Positions 44,151 through 52,470 of a stretch of DNA of 64,000 nucleotides are shown piece after piece. Each line of letters starts with the position of its first letter. Positions within the stretch are counted from its first letter, which is position 1. The DNA lies in the NCBI RefSeq assembly GCF_003096835.1, contig NZ_QENZ01000004.1:62001-126000 (forward strand), in the 5' to 3' direction. The stretch comes from Balneicella halophila (GTDB lineage: Bacteria > Bacteroidota > Bacteroidia > Bacteroidales > Balneicellaceae). The position numbers and the translations under genes were made by a program. Under the pieces are notes generated by a model. It was given only the letters and a program-made list of their open reading frames with translations, was not told the origin of the DNA and did no database searches.

Positions 44151-44250
44151 ATTAATTAAAACTACTATGAAAAAATTTGCTTAACTACTTTCAATGGTAC
44201 AAATATATACCCACATTATGTTAAGTTGATAAAAAAGCTGTTAATTAAGG

Positions 44251-44709
44251 TTAATGAGCTTTCAGGAAACTAAATTCAGGTATGTTTTTTATGAAATCAT
44301 AACTTTTCTTTTCGTAATCTATTTTACAACAGAAATGTTGTAATCCGTTACTCACCACTAAATACGGAACTTTTAGCTTCATATTATAGCGAGCAATTTG
44401 GTCAAAGGCGCTTTGTGAGAGTTTAATGCTTGGGGCTTTGCACTCTACAATCAGAAGTGGTTTGCCATTGTTGTCAAAAGCGACGATATCACTACGTTGT
44501 TTGAGTAATTTCGTATTCACACTAATTTCTACAGCAAGAAGCGAGGCAGGAATTTCTTTTTCTTGAATCAAATAATGAACCCAATGTTGACGTACCCACT
44601 CCTCAGGTTGCAAAACGATAAACTTCTTCCTAATAATATCAAAAATCTTGATAATATTGTCCTCTTTTTTTAGTCGAAACGGATAGGTAGGAAGTTGTAA
44701 TGGTGTCAT
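44251..44709 (-). CDS. Type I restriction HsdR N-terminal-like nuclease domain protein (orphan)
   Basis: 152 residues. RSDIVAF, then PLLIVECKAP, form a PD-(D/E)XK core (Asp in SDIV, Glu-Cys-Lys), and QHWVHYLIQEKEIP with LAVEISVN precede it, as in HsdR N-terminal domains. No HsdM, HsdS or helicase is near, so it is a stand-alone protein rather than a restriction system. In Bacteroidetes similar short proteins sit beside holA. Its minus orientation makes it convergent with DUF5606 and divergent from the AMP nucleosidase gene. Confidence 0.8.
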   Translation of the reverse strand: MTPLQLPTYPFRLKKEDNIIKIFDIIRKKFIVLQPEEWVRQHWVHYLIQEKEIPASLLAVEISVNTKLLKQRSDIVAFDNNGKPLLIVECKAPSIKLSQSAFDQIARYNMKLKVPYLVVSNGLQHFCCKIDYEKKSYDFIKNIPEFSFLKAH

Positions 44710-44796
44710 ATTTTATACTAAAAGAGGGATATAATCTTTAGTTTTCTGTATTTTTACAGTTCATTCATTTAAAGTTTGGGTAAAGTACTATTTTTT

Positions 44797-45570
44797 ATGT
44801 GGAAAACAAAACGTGATATTGTAGAGGATTGGTTGCCGAGATATACGGGTAGAGATTTAGATGATTTTGAAGATTATATTTTACTGACCAATTTTGAGAA
44901 TTATGTGCATCTGTTCGCAGAATGGTATGATGTTCCCGTGGTTGGTGATGATAGGGCGATGCAGAGTGCTAAGGCTGAAGGTATAATGATTATCAATTTC
45001 GGAATGGGGAGTCCTAATGCTGCAACTGTGATGGATTTACTAAGTGCAGTTACTCCCAAAGCCGTCTTATTTCTTGGGAAATGCGGTGGATTGAAAGAAC
45101 ATAATATGTTGGGAGATTATATCTTACCGATTGCAGCTATTCGTAGTGAAGGAACCTCCCATGATTATCTGCCCGCTGAAGTACCTGCGCTACCGTCGTT
45201 TAATCTACAAAGAAAAGTAGCAGAAGTCATTGATTTACATGAAAAACAGTACTGGACAGGCACTGTATTTACCACCAACAAACGAGTGTGGGAATATGAT
45301 GAACGATTCAAAAAATACTTAGGAAAGACACATGCCATGGCAATTGATATGGAAACAGCAACGCTATTTACAGTTGGTTTTGTTAATGATATTCCCTGTG
45401 GAGCGGTGCTGTTAGTTTCTGACAAACCCATGATTTCTGAAGGTGTAAAAACAGCTAAAAGCGACACAGAAGTCACTAGTAAGTATGTTGCGAATCACAT
45501 CAAAATAGGCATAGAAACTTTACAGAATATTAAGAGCAGTAATTATGCAGTACGTCATTTACGATTTTAA
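44797..45570 (+). CDS. amn: AMP nucleosidase
   Basis: 257 residues from the ATG at 44797 (MWKTKRDIVEDWLPRYTG). A TTG start at 44776 would add 7 hydrophobic residues and is less like the family. NFGMGSPNAATVMDLLSAV, FLGKCGGLKEH, AIRSEGTSHDY, AIDMETATLFTVGF and LLVSDKP are typical of nucleoside phosphorylase-fold AMP nucleosidases. The enzyme splits AMP to adenine and ribose-5-phosphate, adjusting the adenylate pool. Followed after 3 bases by holA. Confidence 0.9.
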   Translation: MWKTKRDIVEDWLPRYTGRDLDDFEDYILLTNFENYVHLFAEWYDVPVVGDDRAMQSAKAEGIMIINFGMGSPNAATVMDLLSAVTPKAVLFLGKCGGLKEHNMLGDYILPIAAIRSEGTSHDYLPAEVPALPSFNLQRKVAEVIDLHEKQYWTGTVFTTNKRVWEYDERFKKYLGKTHAMAIDMETATLFTVGFVNDIPCGAVLLVSDKPMISEGVKTAKSDTEVTSKYVANHIKIGIETLQNIKSSNYAVRHLRF

Positions 45571-45573
45571 ATT

Positions 45574-46578
45574 ATGACTTTCGATCAAATATATAATGAT
45601 ATAAAACAAGGAAATTATCGACCCATTTATTTTCTTATGGGCAATGAGGGTTATTATATTGACAAGATATCTGATGCAATAGAACATGGAGTTCTTAGTG
45701 AGGAAGAGAAGGCATTTAATCAAACGGTACTCTATGGGAAAGATGTTGAGATAGGCGAAGTTATTACTGTAGCCAAACGTTATCCGATGATGGCCCCCTA
45801 TCAAGTATTGATTGTGAAGGAGGCACAAGAGATTAGAAATATTGAAGAATTAGCGCTCTATGCTGACAATCCTCTGGAAACAACAATTCTAGTAATATGT
45901 TACAGAGGAAAAACAATCGATAAACGAAAATCCTTAGCGAAAAAACTAAGTAAATCTCATATATTATTTGAGTCTAAACGACTGTATGATAATAAAGTGT
46001 TTCCTTGGGTTGTTGCTAGACTAAAAGAAGATGGGTACAGCATTAATCCAAAGGCTGGTCATCTTTTAGTAGAATATTTGGGCTCGGATTTAGCAAAAGT
46101 TAATAATGAACTTCAGAAATTACAGTTAGTACTTCCCAAAGGTACTGAGATAACTGCTTCCCATATTGAAGAAAACATAGGAATCTCTAAAGACTTCAAT
46201 AACTTTGAGTTGCAGAATGCAGTTGGGAAAAGAGATATCACTAAAGCCATTCGAATTGCTCGCTATTTTGATGCAAACCCTAAAGACAATCCTTTTGTAG
46301 TTACGGTCTCTGTACTATATAGTTTTTTTGCTAAGATTTTCCTGTATCAACATATTTCAAAAGGGAAAGGAGAATCTGCAATAGCCAAAGCATTAGGTGT
46401 TCATCCATATTTCCTAAAAGATTATATAGCTGCAAGTAAGAATTTTTCAAAAAAGCAAGTGGCTGATACTATTACTTTATTGAGAGAGTATGATTTGAAG
46501 TCAAAAGGTGTTGATAACACCTCCACTTCAAACGGAGAACTCTTACAAGAACTTATATTTAAGATTTTATTTACCTAA
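45574..46578 (+). CDS. holA: DNA polymerase III subunit delta
   Basis: 334 residues. PIYFLMGNEGYYIDKISDAIE opens the protein, and YPMMAPYQVLIVKEAQEI, YLGSDLAKVNNELQKL and FELQNAVGKRDITKA follow, the order of the delta subunit. It opens the sliding clamp in the clamp loader with delta' (holB, 38594). The ORF ends shortly before the HAD phosphatase gene. Confidence 0.93.
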   Translation: MTFDQIYNDIKQGNYRPIYFLMGNEGYYIDKISDAIEHGVLSEEEKAFNQTVLYGKDVEIGEVITVAKRYPMMAPYQVLIVKEAQEIRNIEELALYADNPLETTILVICYRGKTIDKRKSLAKKLSKSHILFESKRLYDNKVFPWVVARLKEDGYSINPKAGHLLVEYLGSDLAKVNNELQKLQLVLPKGTEITASHIEENIGISKDFNNFELQNAVGKRDITKAIRIARYFDANPKDNPFVVTVSVLYSFFAKIFLYQHISKGKGESAIAKALGVHPYFLKDYIAASKNFSKKQVADTITLLREYDLKSKGVDNTSTSNGELLQELIFKILFT

Positions 46579-46591
46579 TTCGTTCCCGTCT

Positions 46592-47089
46592 ATGAGAAAA
46601 GCTGTGTTTTTAGATAGAGATGGCACATTGAATTCAGACGAGGGACATTATTATATCTATCGTGCGGAGGATTTTGTCTTAAACGAAGGAGTGATAGCAG
46701 GATTAAAAATTCTGAAGAAGCACCACTATCTTTTAATCGTTGTAACCAACCAAGGAGGTGTGGCTAAAGGTATTTATTCGGAAGCGGATGTAGAAAAAGT
46801 TCATGAGGAGATGAAAAGACAACTAAAATTAGGGGGAATCAGTATTGACGGGATTTATTATTGCCCACATCATGATACAGTTCAATCATGCGATTGTAGA
46901 AAACCCTCCCCATATATGATAAATCAGGCTATTACAGATTTTGATCTGGACGCGAAGCAATGCTTTATGATAGGTGATAGTGATAGAGATATTGAGGCTG
47001 CAAAAAGAGCAGGTATTAGAGCCTTTAAAATAAAAAAGAATAATTCAATAGTTGAAATTTGCAAAAAGATAGTAGAAGATGAAGATTAA
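46592..47089 (+). CDS. gmhB: HAD-family heptose bisphosphate phosphatase (GmhB-like)
   Basis: 165 residues from MRKAVFLDRDGTLN; a longer frame begins inside holA and is not accepted. HAD motif I is DRDGT (8-12), the zinc-binding CPHHDT...CDCRKP loop typical of GmhB is present, and motif IV reads IGDSDRDIEAAKRAG. GmhB dephosphorylates D-glycero-D-manno-heptose bisphosphate for LPS core synthesis; related histidinol phosphatases share the fold, so the substrate is not certain. No other heptose gene is in the window. Confidence 0.82.
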   Translation: MRKAVFLDRDGTLNSDEGHYYIYRAEDFVLNEGVIAGLKILKKHHYLLIVVTNQGGVAKGIYSEADVEKVHEEMKRQLKLGGISIDGIYYCPHHDTVQSCDCRKPSPYMINQAITDFDLDAKQCFMIGDSDRDIEAAKRAGIRAFKIKKNNSIVEICKKIVEDED

Positions 47090-47930
47090 ACCTCAATATT
47101 GTCTGAATGGTGAATATTTTTATTGTGATGATAAGCAAATAGACATTACGAACCGTGCTTTTCGTTTTGGAGATGCAATTTTTGAAAGTATTTTTATTAC
47201 CTCAAAAGTTGCACCTTTATTGGATAAACACTTTGCCAGATTACAGCAGGCGGTAAAATATTGGCAAATGGAGTTACCAAAGGAATTTACTCAACGCAGA
47301 CTTGCTAAACAAATAGAACGATTGTGCAACAAAAATAGACTCTTTCAAGGTGCTCGTGCACGCTTAACAGTTTTTCGAAGTGGAAAAGGACTATATACAC
47401 CAGAAAGTAATCTTGCATCGTATCTTTTAGAAGTAGATTATTTCCCCGTACAAGAATTTGTTTTGAATGAGGACGGATGGAAGATAGATGTTTATACTGA
47501 TGAGATAAAATATCCTGCCAAAGCAGGAAGATATAAAACGGCACAGTCTATTCTTTCGGTAAAAGGGAGTATTTACAAACAAAATAATAACTTAGACGAG
47601 GTACTTTTTTTATCACCAAACCAAGATGTTGTGGAAGCAACGGCCTATAATATCTTTGCACTAAAGGGAAGTATATTACTAACTCCAGATTTGACCAGTG
47701 GCTGTGTGGCTGGAATCATGCGAGATACTGTAATAAGTGAAGTTGGCGAGTTAGGATTGCGTGTAGAGGAAGTTTCTTTTCCCTTGGATATTCTTGAAGA
47801 AGCTGAAGAAGTTTTCTTGACAAACGCAGTAGTCGGCATTCGTAGGGTGCTAGCATTTAGAGAAAAACGCTATATGAGTATACAAACAAAGAAAATTGTT
47901 GCTTTATTGAATGAAAAATTAATATCATGA
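47079..47930 (+). CDS. Class IV aminotransferase (BCAT / aminodeoxychorismate lyase superfamily)
   Basis: 283 residues. ITNRAFRFGDAIFESIFI near the start, the PLP lysine Lys153 in GRYKTAQSILS, EATAYNIFA and TSGCVAGIMRD are the class IV landmarks. It may be aminodeoxychorismate lyase or a D-/branched-chain amino acid transaminase; I cannot choose. It overlaps the previous gene by 11 bases and the next by 4 (ATGA). Confidence 0.8.
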   Translation: MKIKPQYCLNGEYFYCDDKQIDITNRAFRFGDAIFESIFITSKVAPLLDKHFARLQQAVKYWQMELPKEFTQRRLAKQIERLCNKNRLFQGARARLTVFRSGKGLYTPESNLASYLLEVDYFPVQEFVLNEDGWKIDVYTDEIKYPAKAGRYKTAQSILSVKGSIYKQNNNLDEVLFLSPNQDVVEATAYNIFALKGSILLTPDLTSGCVAGIMRDTVISEVGELGLRVEEVSFPLDILEEAEEVFLTNAVVGIRRVLAFREKRYMSIQTKKIVALLNEKLIS

Positions 47931-48703
47931 AAAGCTTAATGGAAATAGCCATAGAAACGGCAATAGTGGCAGGCAAGCGAATTTTGGAAATCTATAAAGA
48001 AGATGATTTTCAAACGGAACTTAAAGAGGATGATACGCCGATAACTAGAGCTGATAAGGCCGCACACGAAATCATTACTACGGAATTAGCAAAAACAGCT
48101 ATTCCTGTAATTAGTGAAGAGGGAAAGATTAAAGATTATTCTGAGAGAAAAGAATGGCAACAGTTTTGGTTAGTTGATCCGCTAGATGGTACAAAAGAGT
48201 TTGTGAAAAAGAACGGAGAGTTTACCGTCAATATTGCTTTGATTGAAAATAATAAACCCACGATTGGAGTTATTTATGTACCTGTTACGGGAGAATTATA
48301 TTATGGAGAAGTTGGGGAAAAAGCAATAAAGACACAGCATAAAGGAACTGCCGAAGAAATAAAACTTCAACTTCCTTTGATAAAAAACAGAAACGATAAG
48401 TGCATTGTTGTCGGTTCAAGATCTTTTAAAGATGCAACTACGGAGCAATATATCAAAGAAATTCCACAAGAAGTAGAGATAGTTTCCCGAGGCAGTTCTT
48501 TAAAATTATGTATGATTGCTGAGGGCACTGCAGATATTTATCCTCGTTTTGTGCATTTGAAAGAATGGGATATTGCTGCAGGCGTAGCTATTGTTTTAGC
48601 ATCAGGGGGGAAGGTCACCAATGCTGAGACTGAGACTAAGCAAGAAATCAACTTTAATTCTGAGACTCTTGAAGCTCCTTTTTTTATAGCTAAAGCTAAG
48701 TAG
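47927..48703 (+). CDS. cysQ: 3'(2'),5'-bisphosphate nucleotidase CysQ
   Basis: 258 residues of the inositol monophosphatase superfamily. Metal ligands are in VISEEG (Glu64/65), DPLDGTKEF (Asp84, Asp87) and EWDIAAG. It hydrolyses 3'-phosphoadenosine 5'-phosphate to AMP and phosphate, removing a toxic by-product of sulfate activation. Sulfate-assimilation genes are not in the window. Confidence 0.92.
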   Translation: MKSLMEIAIETAIVAGKRILEIYKEDDFQTELKEDDTPITRADKAAHEIITTELAKTAIPVISEEGKIKDYSERKEWQQFWLVDPLDGTKEFVKKNGEFTVNIALIENNKPTIGVIYVPVTGELYYGEVGEKAIKTQHKGTAEEIKLQLPLIKNRNDKCIVVGSRSFKDATTEQYIKEIPQEVEIVSRGSSLKLCMIAEGTADIYPRFVHLKEWDIAAGVAIVLASGGKVTNAETETKQEINFNSETLEAPFFIAKAK

Positions 48704-48710
48704 CCGAAAT

Positions 48711-49730
48711 ATGAAAAATACATTTGAAAATATTCTTAAAGAATTTTTTGCTAATCCACTTGTTAGCAGTGTGAGTGAATATGGCAATGGACATATCAAT
48801 GATAGCTATAAAATTTATTTTGAAAATGGAGATTGTTATTTGATGCAAAGAATAAATCATAAGGTTTTTACTAACGTAGAAGGTATGATGGATAATATTC
48901 AAAAAGCCACAGCTCATATAGCATCTAAGGGAAAGCCTACATTGAATTTTCTGAAAACTCTTAAAGGAAAATACTTCACAAAAACAGCTGATGGCACTTA
49001 TTGGCGATTGATGCACTTTGAGAAAGGGACAAAATCATACGAAACAACATTGTCTCATGAAATAGCAGAAGCAACAGGTCGTGCTATTGCAGATTTCCAA
49101 ATAGATCTTTCTGATTTAGATCCTAAAGATTTTATTGAGGTAATTCCTGAGTTTCATAATCTGGATGCACGTATAGTTCAGCTTGAAGAGGCTATTGGTG
49201 ATAATAAAGCAAAACGTTTACATACAGTTGAGAATTTGGTTGCATATAGTAAGAGTTTACAGCATGATTTCTTGAGATTTTATGATGAAGACGATATTCC
49301 TATAAGAATTACTCATAATGATACCAAGTTGAACAATATTTTATTTACTGAGGATGACAGTCCTTATTGTTTAGTAGATTTAGATACAGTAATGCCTGGG
49401 TATATCCATTATGATTTCGGTGATGTGGTTCGAACAATGTGCAATACAGCTGTTGATGATGAGAAGGATTTAGATAAGGTACAGTTTAATTATAAACTTT
49501 ATCAATCTTACAAAAAAGGCTATTTGTCTATCGCAAAACAGTTTCTAACTGAGAAGGAAATTAAGTGGTTAGACGTTTCTGGGAAATTAATGACGTATAT
49601 AATGGCTATTCGTTTCTTAGCTGACTATTTAAATGGTGATGAATACTATAAAATAAACTATCCGATGCACAACTATGACCGAGCACACTGTCAGTTTAAG
49701 CTATTAAAGGAAATGTATCAATATATCTAA
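48711..49730 (+). CDS. Phosphotransferase, N-acetylhexosamine 1-kinase-like
   Basis: 339 residues with an aminoglycoside-phosphotransferase fold. EYGNGHINDSYKI, LMQRINHKVF, the catalytic ITHNDTKLNNILF (His202, Asp204) and the metal-binding CLVDLDTVMPG are close to the bifidobacterial NahK pattern. It probably phosphorylates a hexosamine or related sugar at C1, but the substrate is unproven and some such proteins are annotated as mucin desulfatase. Together with cysQ it ends the plus-strand operon, converging on the TPR gene with 2 bases between. Confidence 0.8.
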   Translation: MKNTFENILKEFFANPLVSSVSEYGNGHINDSYKIYFENGDCYLMQRINHKVFTNVEGMMDNIQKATAHIASKGKPTLNFLKTLKGKYFTKTADGTYWRLMHFEKGTKSYETTLSHEIAEATGRAIADFQIDLSDLDPKDFIEVIPEFHNLDARIVQLEEAIGDNKAKRLHTVENLVAYSKSLQHDFLRFYDEDDIPIRITHNDTKLNNILFTEDDSPYCLVDLDTVMPGYIHYDFGDVVRTMCNTAVDDEKDLDKVQFNYKLYQSYKKGYLSIAKQFLTEKEIKWLDVSGKLMTYIMAIRFLADYLNGDEYYKINYPMHNYDRAHCQFKLLKEMYQYI

Positions 49731-49732
49731 AT

Positions 49733-50140
49733 TTATTCCAACTCGAAGTGTTCTTGTAGGAACTCCAGATATTTAGATTCTTCGTCATTAAATATCTCAA
49801 AGCCTTCAGTTATATAGGCTTTAAGAAGATATTCTAAAGCTTTATCATGTTTTTCAATTTCGAAATAGAGTTGACCAAGTCGTAAAAGTATAAAAGGGTT
49901 GTCACTATCGTTTACTTCTGGCTTTAAGAAGAAGTCTAAGGCTTTATTATAATTTCCCAGAAAGAAATAAGCATCGCCAATTGAGATTTCTAGCCATGTT
50001 TTGTTATCATTGAAATTTTCTGATGAAGGGATAATCTTTAATGCCTGTTCCCAATAGTTTATAGCCTCAATGTATTGTTGCTTTTTAATATAAGTTTCAC
50101 CTTTTTCTGTGAGTTCTTCTATTTGTTTGAGTGTTGACAT
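49733..50140 (-). CDS. Tetratricopeptide repeat protein
   Basis: 135 residues from MSTLKQIEELTEKG; the longer frame to 50230 lies inside the M16 peptidase gene and is rejected. It holds about three TPR units (YIEAINYWEQALKI, NYNKALDFFLKPE, KHDKALEYLLKAY). No signal peptide. A cytoplasmic scaffold is likely; partner unknown. Starts 4 bases after the M16 peptidase stop. Confidence 0.82.
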   Translation of the reverse strand: MSTLKQIEELTEKGETYIKKQQYIEAINYWEQALKIIPSSENFNDNKTWLEISIGDAYFFLGNYNKALDFFLKPEVNDSDNPFILLRLGQLYFEIEKHDKALEYLLKAYITEGFEIFNDEESKYLEFLQEHFELE

Positions 50141-50144
50141 TTGG

Positions 50145-51374
50145 TTATTTGTAGAGGAGAACAGAAAGTTTATCTGGTGACAGCGTTTCATTTGCAACTT
50201 CAAGAACGTGCGAAGATGTAATTCGCTCAATTTTACGGTATATCTCTTTCATGGTAGTTACTTTGTTATATACCAGTAAGCTTTTGCCAATGCTGAACAT
50301 TTGTGCTTCTTCTCCGGCAGCACTTATCATTGTTTGTCCAATGAGCTGTTGCTGCACTTTTTTCAAGGCCGCAGGAGTTAACCTTTTTGTACATAATGCT
50401 TTTAGCTCTCTATTTATTAGGTTGATGCATTTTGTGTAATTTCCATTGTCTGTACCAAAATAAATCCCAAAGATTCCCATGTCTGAATAGGGGGTATAGC
50501 TGGCTTCTGTATGGTAAGCGTATCCATATTTTTCACGCAAAACCATATTGAGTTTTGAGTTCATTGCAGGTCCTCCAAGAAAATTGCAGACTAAGCTAAA
50601 AGGAAGTCGTTTTTTCTCTTTCAAATTATACGCCAATCCTCCAACGACGCAATGTGTTTGATAGGTGTTTCTGTTTACAAAATCCTTTTTAGGTAACTTC
50701 TCTGTTAGTATTATAGGGACACGTTTGTAATTTGAAGAATGATTCCAGTCTCCAAAATATTTCTCAGCCCATTTACAAAGTTTCTGAAATGGAATATTAC
50801 CGACAGAGCTTATCACCATTTCCTTAGGTGTGTAATTACGATGTACAAATCTTTTAATATCTTCTTGTGTAGTATCTCTTACGCTTTCAGGACTTCCTAA
50901 GGTGTTTCTACCCAGCGAGTTGCTCCCTATAATAAATTCTTCAAAATCATCGAAGATAAGTTCAGATGGAGTATCTAGATAAGAGTTTATCTCATCAATA
51001 ATAATTTCACGTTCTTTATTAATTTCAGGGACTGGAAAAACGGAGCGAAGTAATACATCGCTGAAAAGCTCTATAGTACGTTCATAATATTCGGTAAGAA
51101 AAGTTGCATGTACACAAGTTTCTTCTTTAGTAGTGTAAGCATTTAACTCTCCACCCACACTTTCAAGTCGATTAATGATATGTCTTGCTCTACGGTTTGT
51201 TGTTCCTTTGAACATCATGTGCTCAGTAAAGTGGGCAACTCCCCATTCATTATTCATCTCATCTCTCGCCCCGGCATTTATAAATACACCACAATAAGCA
51301 ACAGCACTTTTGCTCTCTAAGTGAGCAATGCGTAGCCCATTTTTCAATCGATGTATTTGTACTTCTTCTTCCAT
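50145..51374 (-). CDS. M16-family zinc metallopeptidase
   Basis: 409 residues. The zinc motif is the inverted HXXEH: HFTEH at residues 48-52, with the third ligand Glu about 75 residues later in a TEYYERTIELF-type helix. It corresponds to a single processing-peptidase-like chain (PqqL/YmxG-type) without signal peptide. Substrate unknown. Promoter element TACCTTTG is at 51395-51402. Followed by the TPR gene. Confidence 0.93.
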   Translation of the reverse strand: MEEEVQIHRLKNGLRIAHLESKSAVAYCGVFINAGARDEMNNEWGVAHFTEHMMFKGTTNRRARHIINRLESVGGELNAYTTKEETCVHATFLTEYYERTIELFSDVLLRSVFPVPEINKEREIIIDEINSYLDTPSELIFDDFEEFIIGSNSLGRNTLGSPESVRDTTQEDIKRFVHRNYTPKEMVISSVGNIPFQKLCKWAEKYFGDWNHSSNYKRVPIILTEKLPKKDFVNRNTYQTHCVVGGLAYNLKEKKRLPFSLVCNFLGGPAMNSKLNMVLREKYGYAYHTEASYTPYSDMGIFGIYFGTDNGNYTKCINLINRELKALCTKRLTPAALKKVQQQLIGQTMISAAGEEAQMFSIGKSLLVYNKVTTMKEIYRKIERITSSHVLEVANETLSPDKLSVLLYK

Positions 51375-51394
51375 TTCTCGTTTTTAAGAACTGA

Positions 51395-51402
51395 CAAAGG
51401 TA
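51395..51402 (-). promoter_or_regulatory. Candidate -7 promoter element for the M16 peptidase
   Basis: Reads TACCTTTG on the minus strand, 21 bases before the start. The same octamer occurs on the plus strand 30 bases away for the divergent dus gene. Confidence 0.55.
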
Positions 51403-51431
51403 CAAAATTCAATGAACTCCTACATTTTTTT

Positions 51432-51439
51432 TACCTTTG
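51432..51439 (+). promoter_or_regulatory. Candidate -7 promoter element for the dus gene
   Basis: TACCTTTG, 5 bases before the dus ATG, implying a leaderless or nearly leaderless transcript. Confidence 0.5.
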
Positions 51440-51443
51440 CAAC

Positions 51444-52424
51444 ATGAAAATAGGAAATTTAGACTTGGGAGAATGCCCTGTACTCTTAGCACCTATGGAG
51501 GATGTCTCAACTCGACCATTCCGCTTGTTGTGCAGGCATTTTGGAGCAGATTTACTTTATACAGAGTTTGTATCATCTGATGCTTTGGTACGGTCGGTAG
51601 AGAAAACTTTCAAAAAAATGGAGGTTTTAGATGAAGAGCGGCCTATCGCGATACAGATTTATGGAAAAGATATTGATGCAATGGTAGGAGCAGCTAAAAT
51701 TGCTGAAGAAGCTAATCCTAATTTTATAGATATAAATTTTGGTTGTCCTGTAAAAAAAATTGCAACCAAAGGTGCGGGCTCAGGCATGTTGAAAGATATA
51801 CCCGCAATGTTGAAAATGACGGAAGCTATTGTTAAGGCAGTAGATCTACCAGTCACGGTGAAAACTCGTATTGGCTGGGATGAAGATAGTCGGGATATTG
51901 TGACGATAGCTGAGCAATTGCAAGATGTAGGGATTCAGGCACTTACGATTCATGGACGTACTCGTTGTCAAATGTATAAAGGAGAGGCCGATTGGGAGTA
52001 TATCGGAGCAGTAAAGAATAATCCACGAATGCATATTCCTATTATTGGTAATGGAGACATTACAAATCATATTGTCGCTAAAGAACGTTTTGATACCTAC
52101 GGTGTTGATGCCATTATGGTGGGAAGAGGAGCAATTGGAAAACCTTGGATTTTTAGAGATATTAAGAATTATCTAAAAGATGGCAGTGAGCCAGAACCCG
52201 TTAGTTTTGATGAACAACTGAATATTCTTAGGATGCAAGTAAAGTCTGCAATGAAGTGGCTGGATGAAAAGAGAGGTATCTTACATATGCGTCGTCACAT
52301 GGCAGCTATGTTCAAGGGATTGCCTCATTTTAGAGACCTTAGAATCATGATGTTGCAAGCCGATACAATGGAGGAACTAGAAGATGTCTGGCAACAAATG
52401 AGTGAAAAGTACGGGAATAATTAA
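51444..52424 (+). CDS. dusB: tRNA-dihydrouridine synthase (DusB-like)
   Basis: 326 residues from MKIGNLDLGECPVLLAPMED; a frame extension to 51351 has no coding features and crosses the divergent promoters. PMEDVSTRPF, NFGCPVKKIATKGAGSG (catalytic Cys101), HGRTRCQMYKGEADW and GNGDI are Dus hallmarks. It reduces uridines in tRNA D-loops with FMN and NADPH. Its leader is almost absent (promoter element 5 bases upstream). Confidence 0.95.
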   Translation: MKIGNLDLGECPVLLAPMEDVSTRPFRLLCRHFGADLLYTEFVSSDALVRSVEKTFKKMEVLDEERPIAIQIYGKDIDAMVGAAKIAEEANPNFIDINFGCPVKKIATKGAGSGMLKDIPAMLKMTEAIVKAVDLPVTVKTRIGWDEDSRDIVTIAEQLQDVGIQALTIHGRTRCQMYKGEADWEYIGAVKNNPRMHIPIIGNGDITNHIVAKERFDTYGVDAIMVGRGAIGKPWIFRDIKNYLKDGSEPEPVSFDEQLNILRMQVKSAMKWLDEKRGILHMRRHMAAMFKGLPHFRDLRIMMLQADTMEELEDVWQQMSEKYGNN

Positions 52425-52470
52425 ATAGTCTCATTAAATTTAGTTAGCTTTAGAGCATACTTTACAGTTA

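Noticed and set aside
44251-44709. A type I restriction-modification system
   Set aside because: Only an N-terminal-like nuclease domain is present; no methylase, specificity or helicase gene is nearby.
51351-51443. N-terminal extension of the dus gene
   Set aside because: It would run through the divergent promoter region and adds a Phe-rich stretch unlike Dus proteins.
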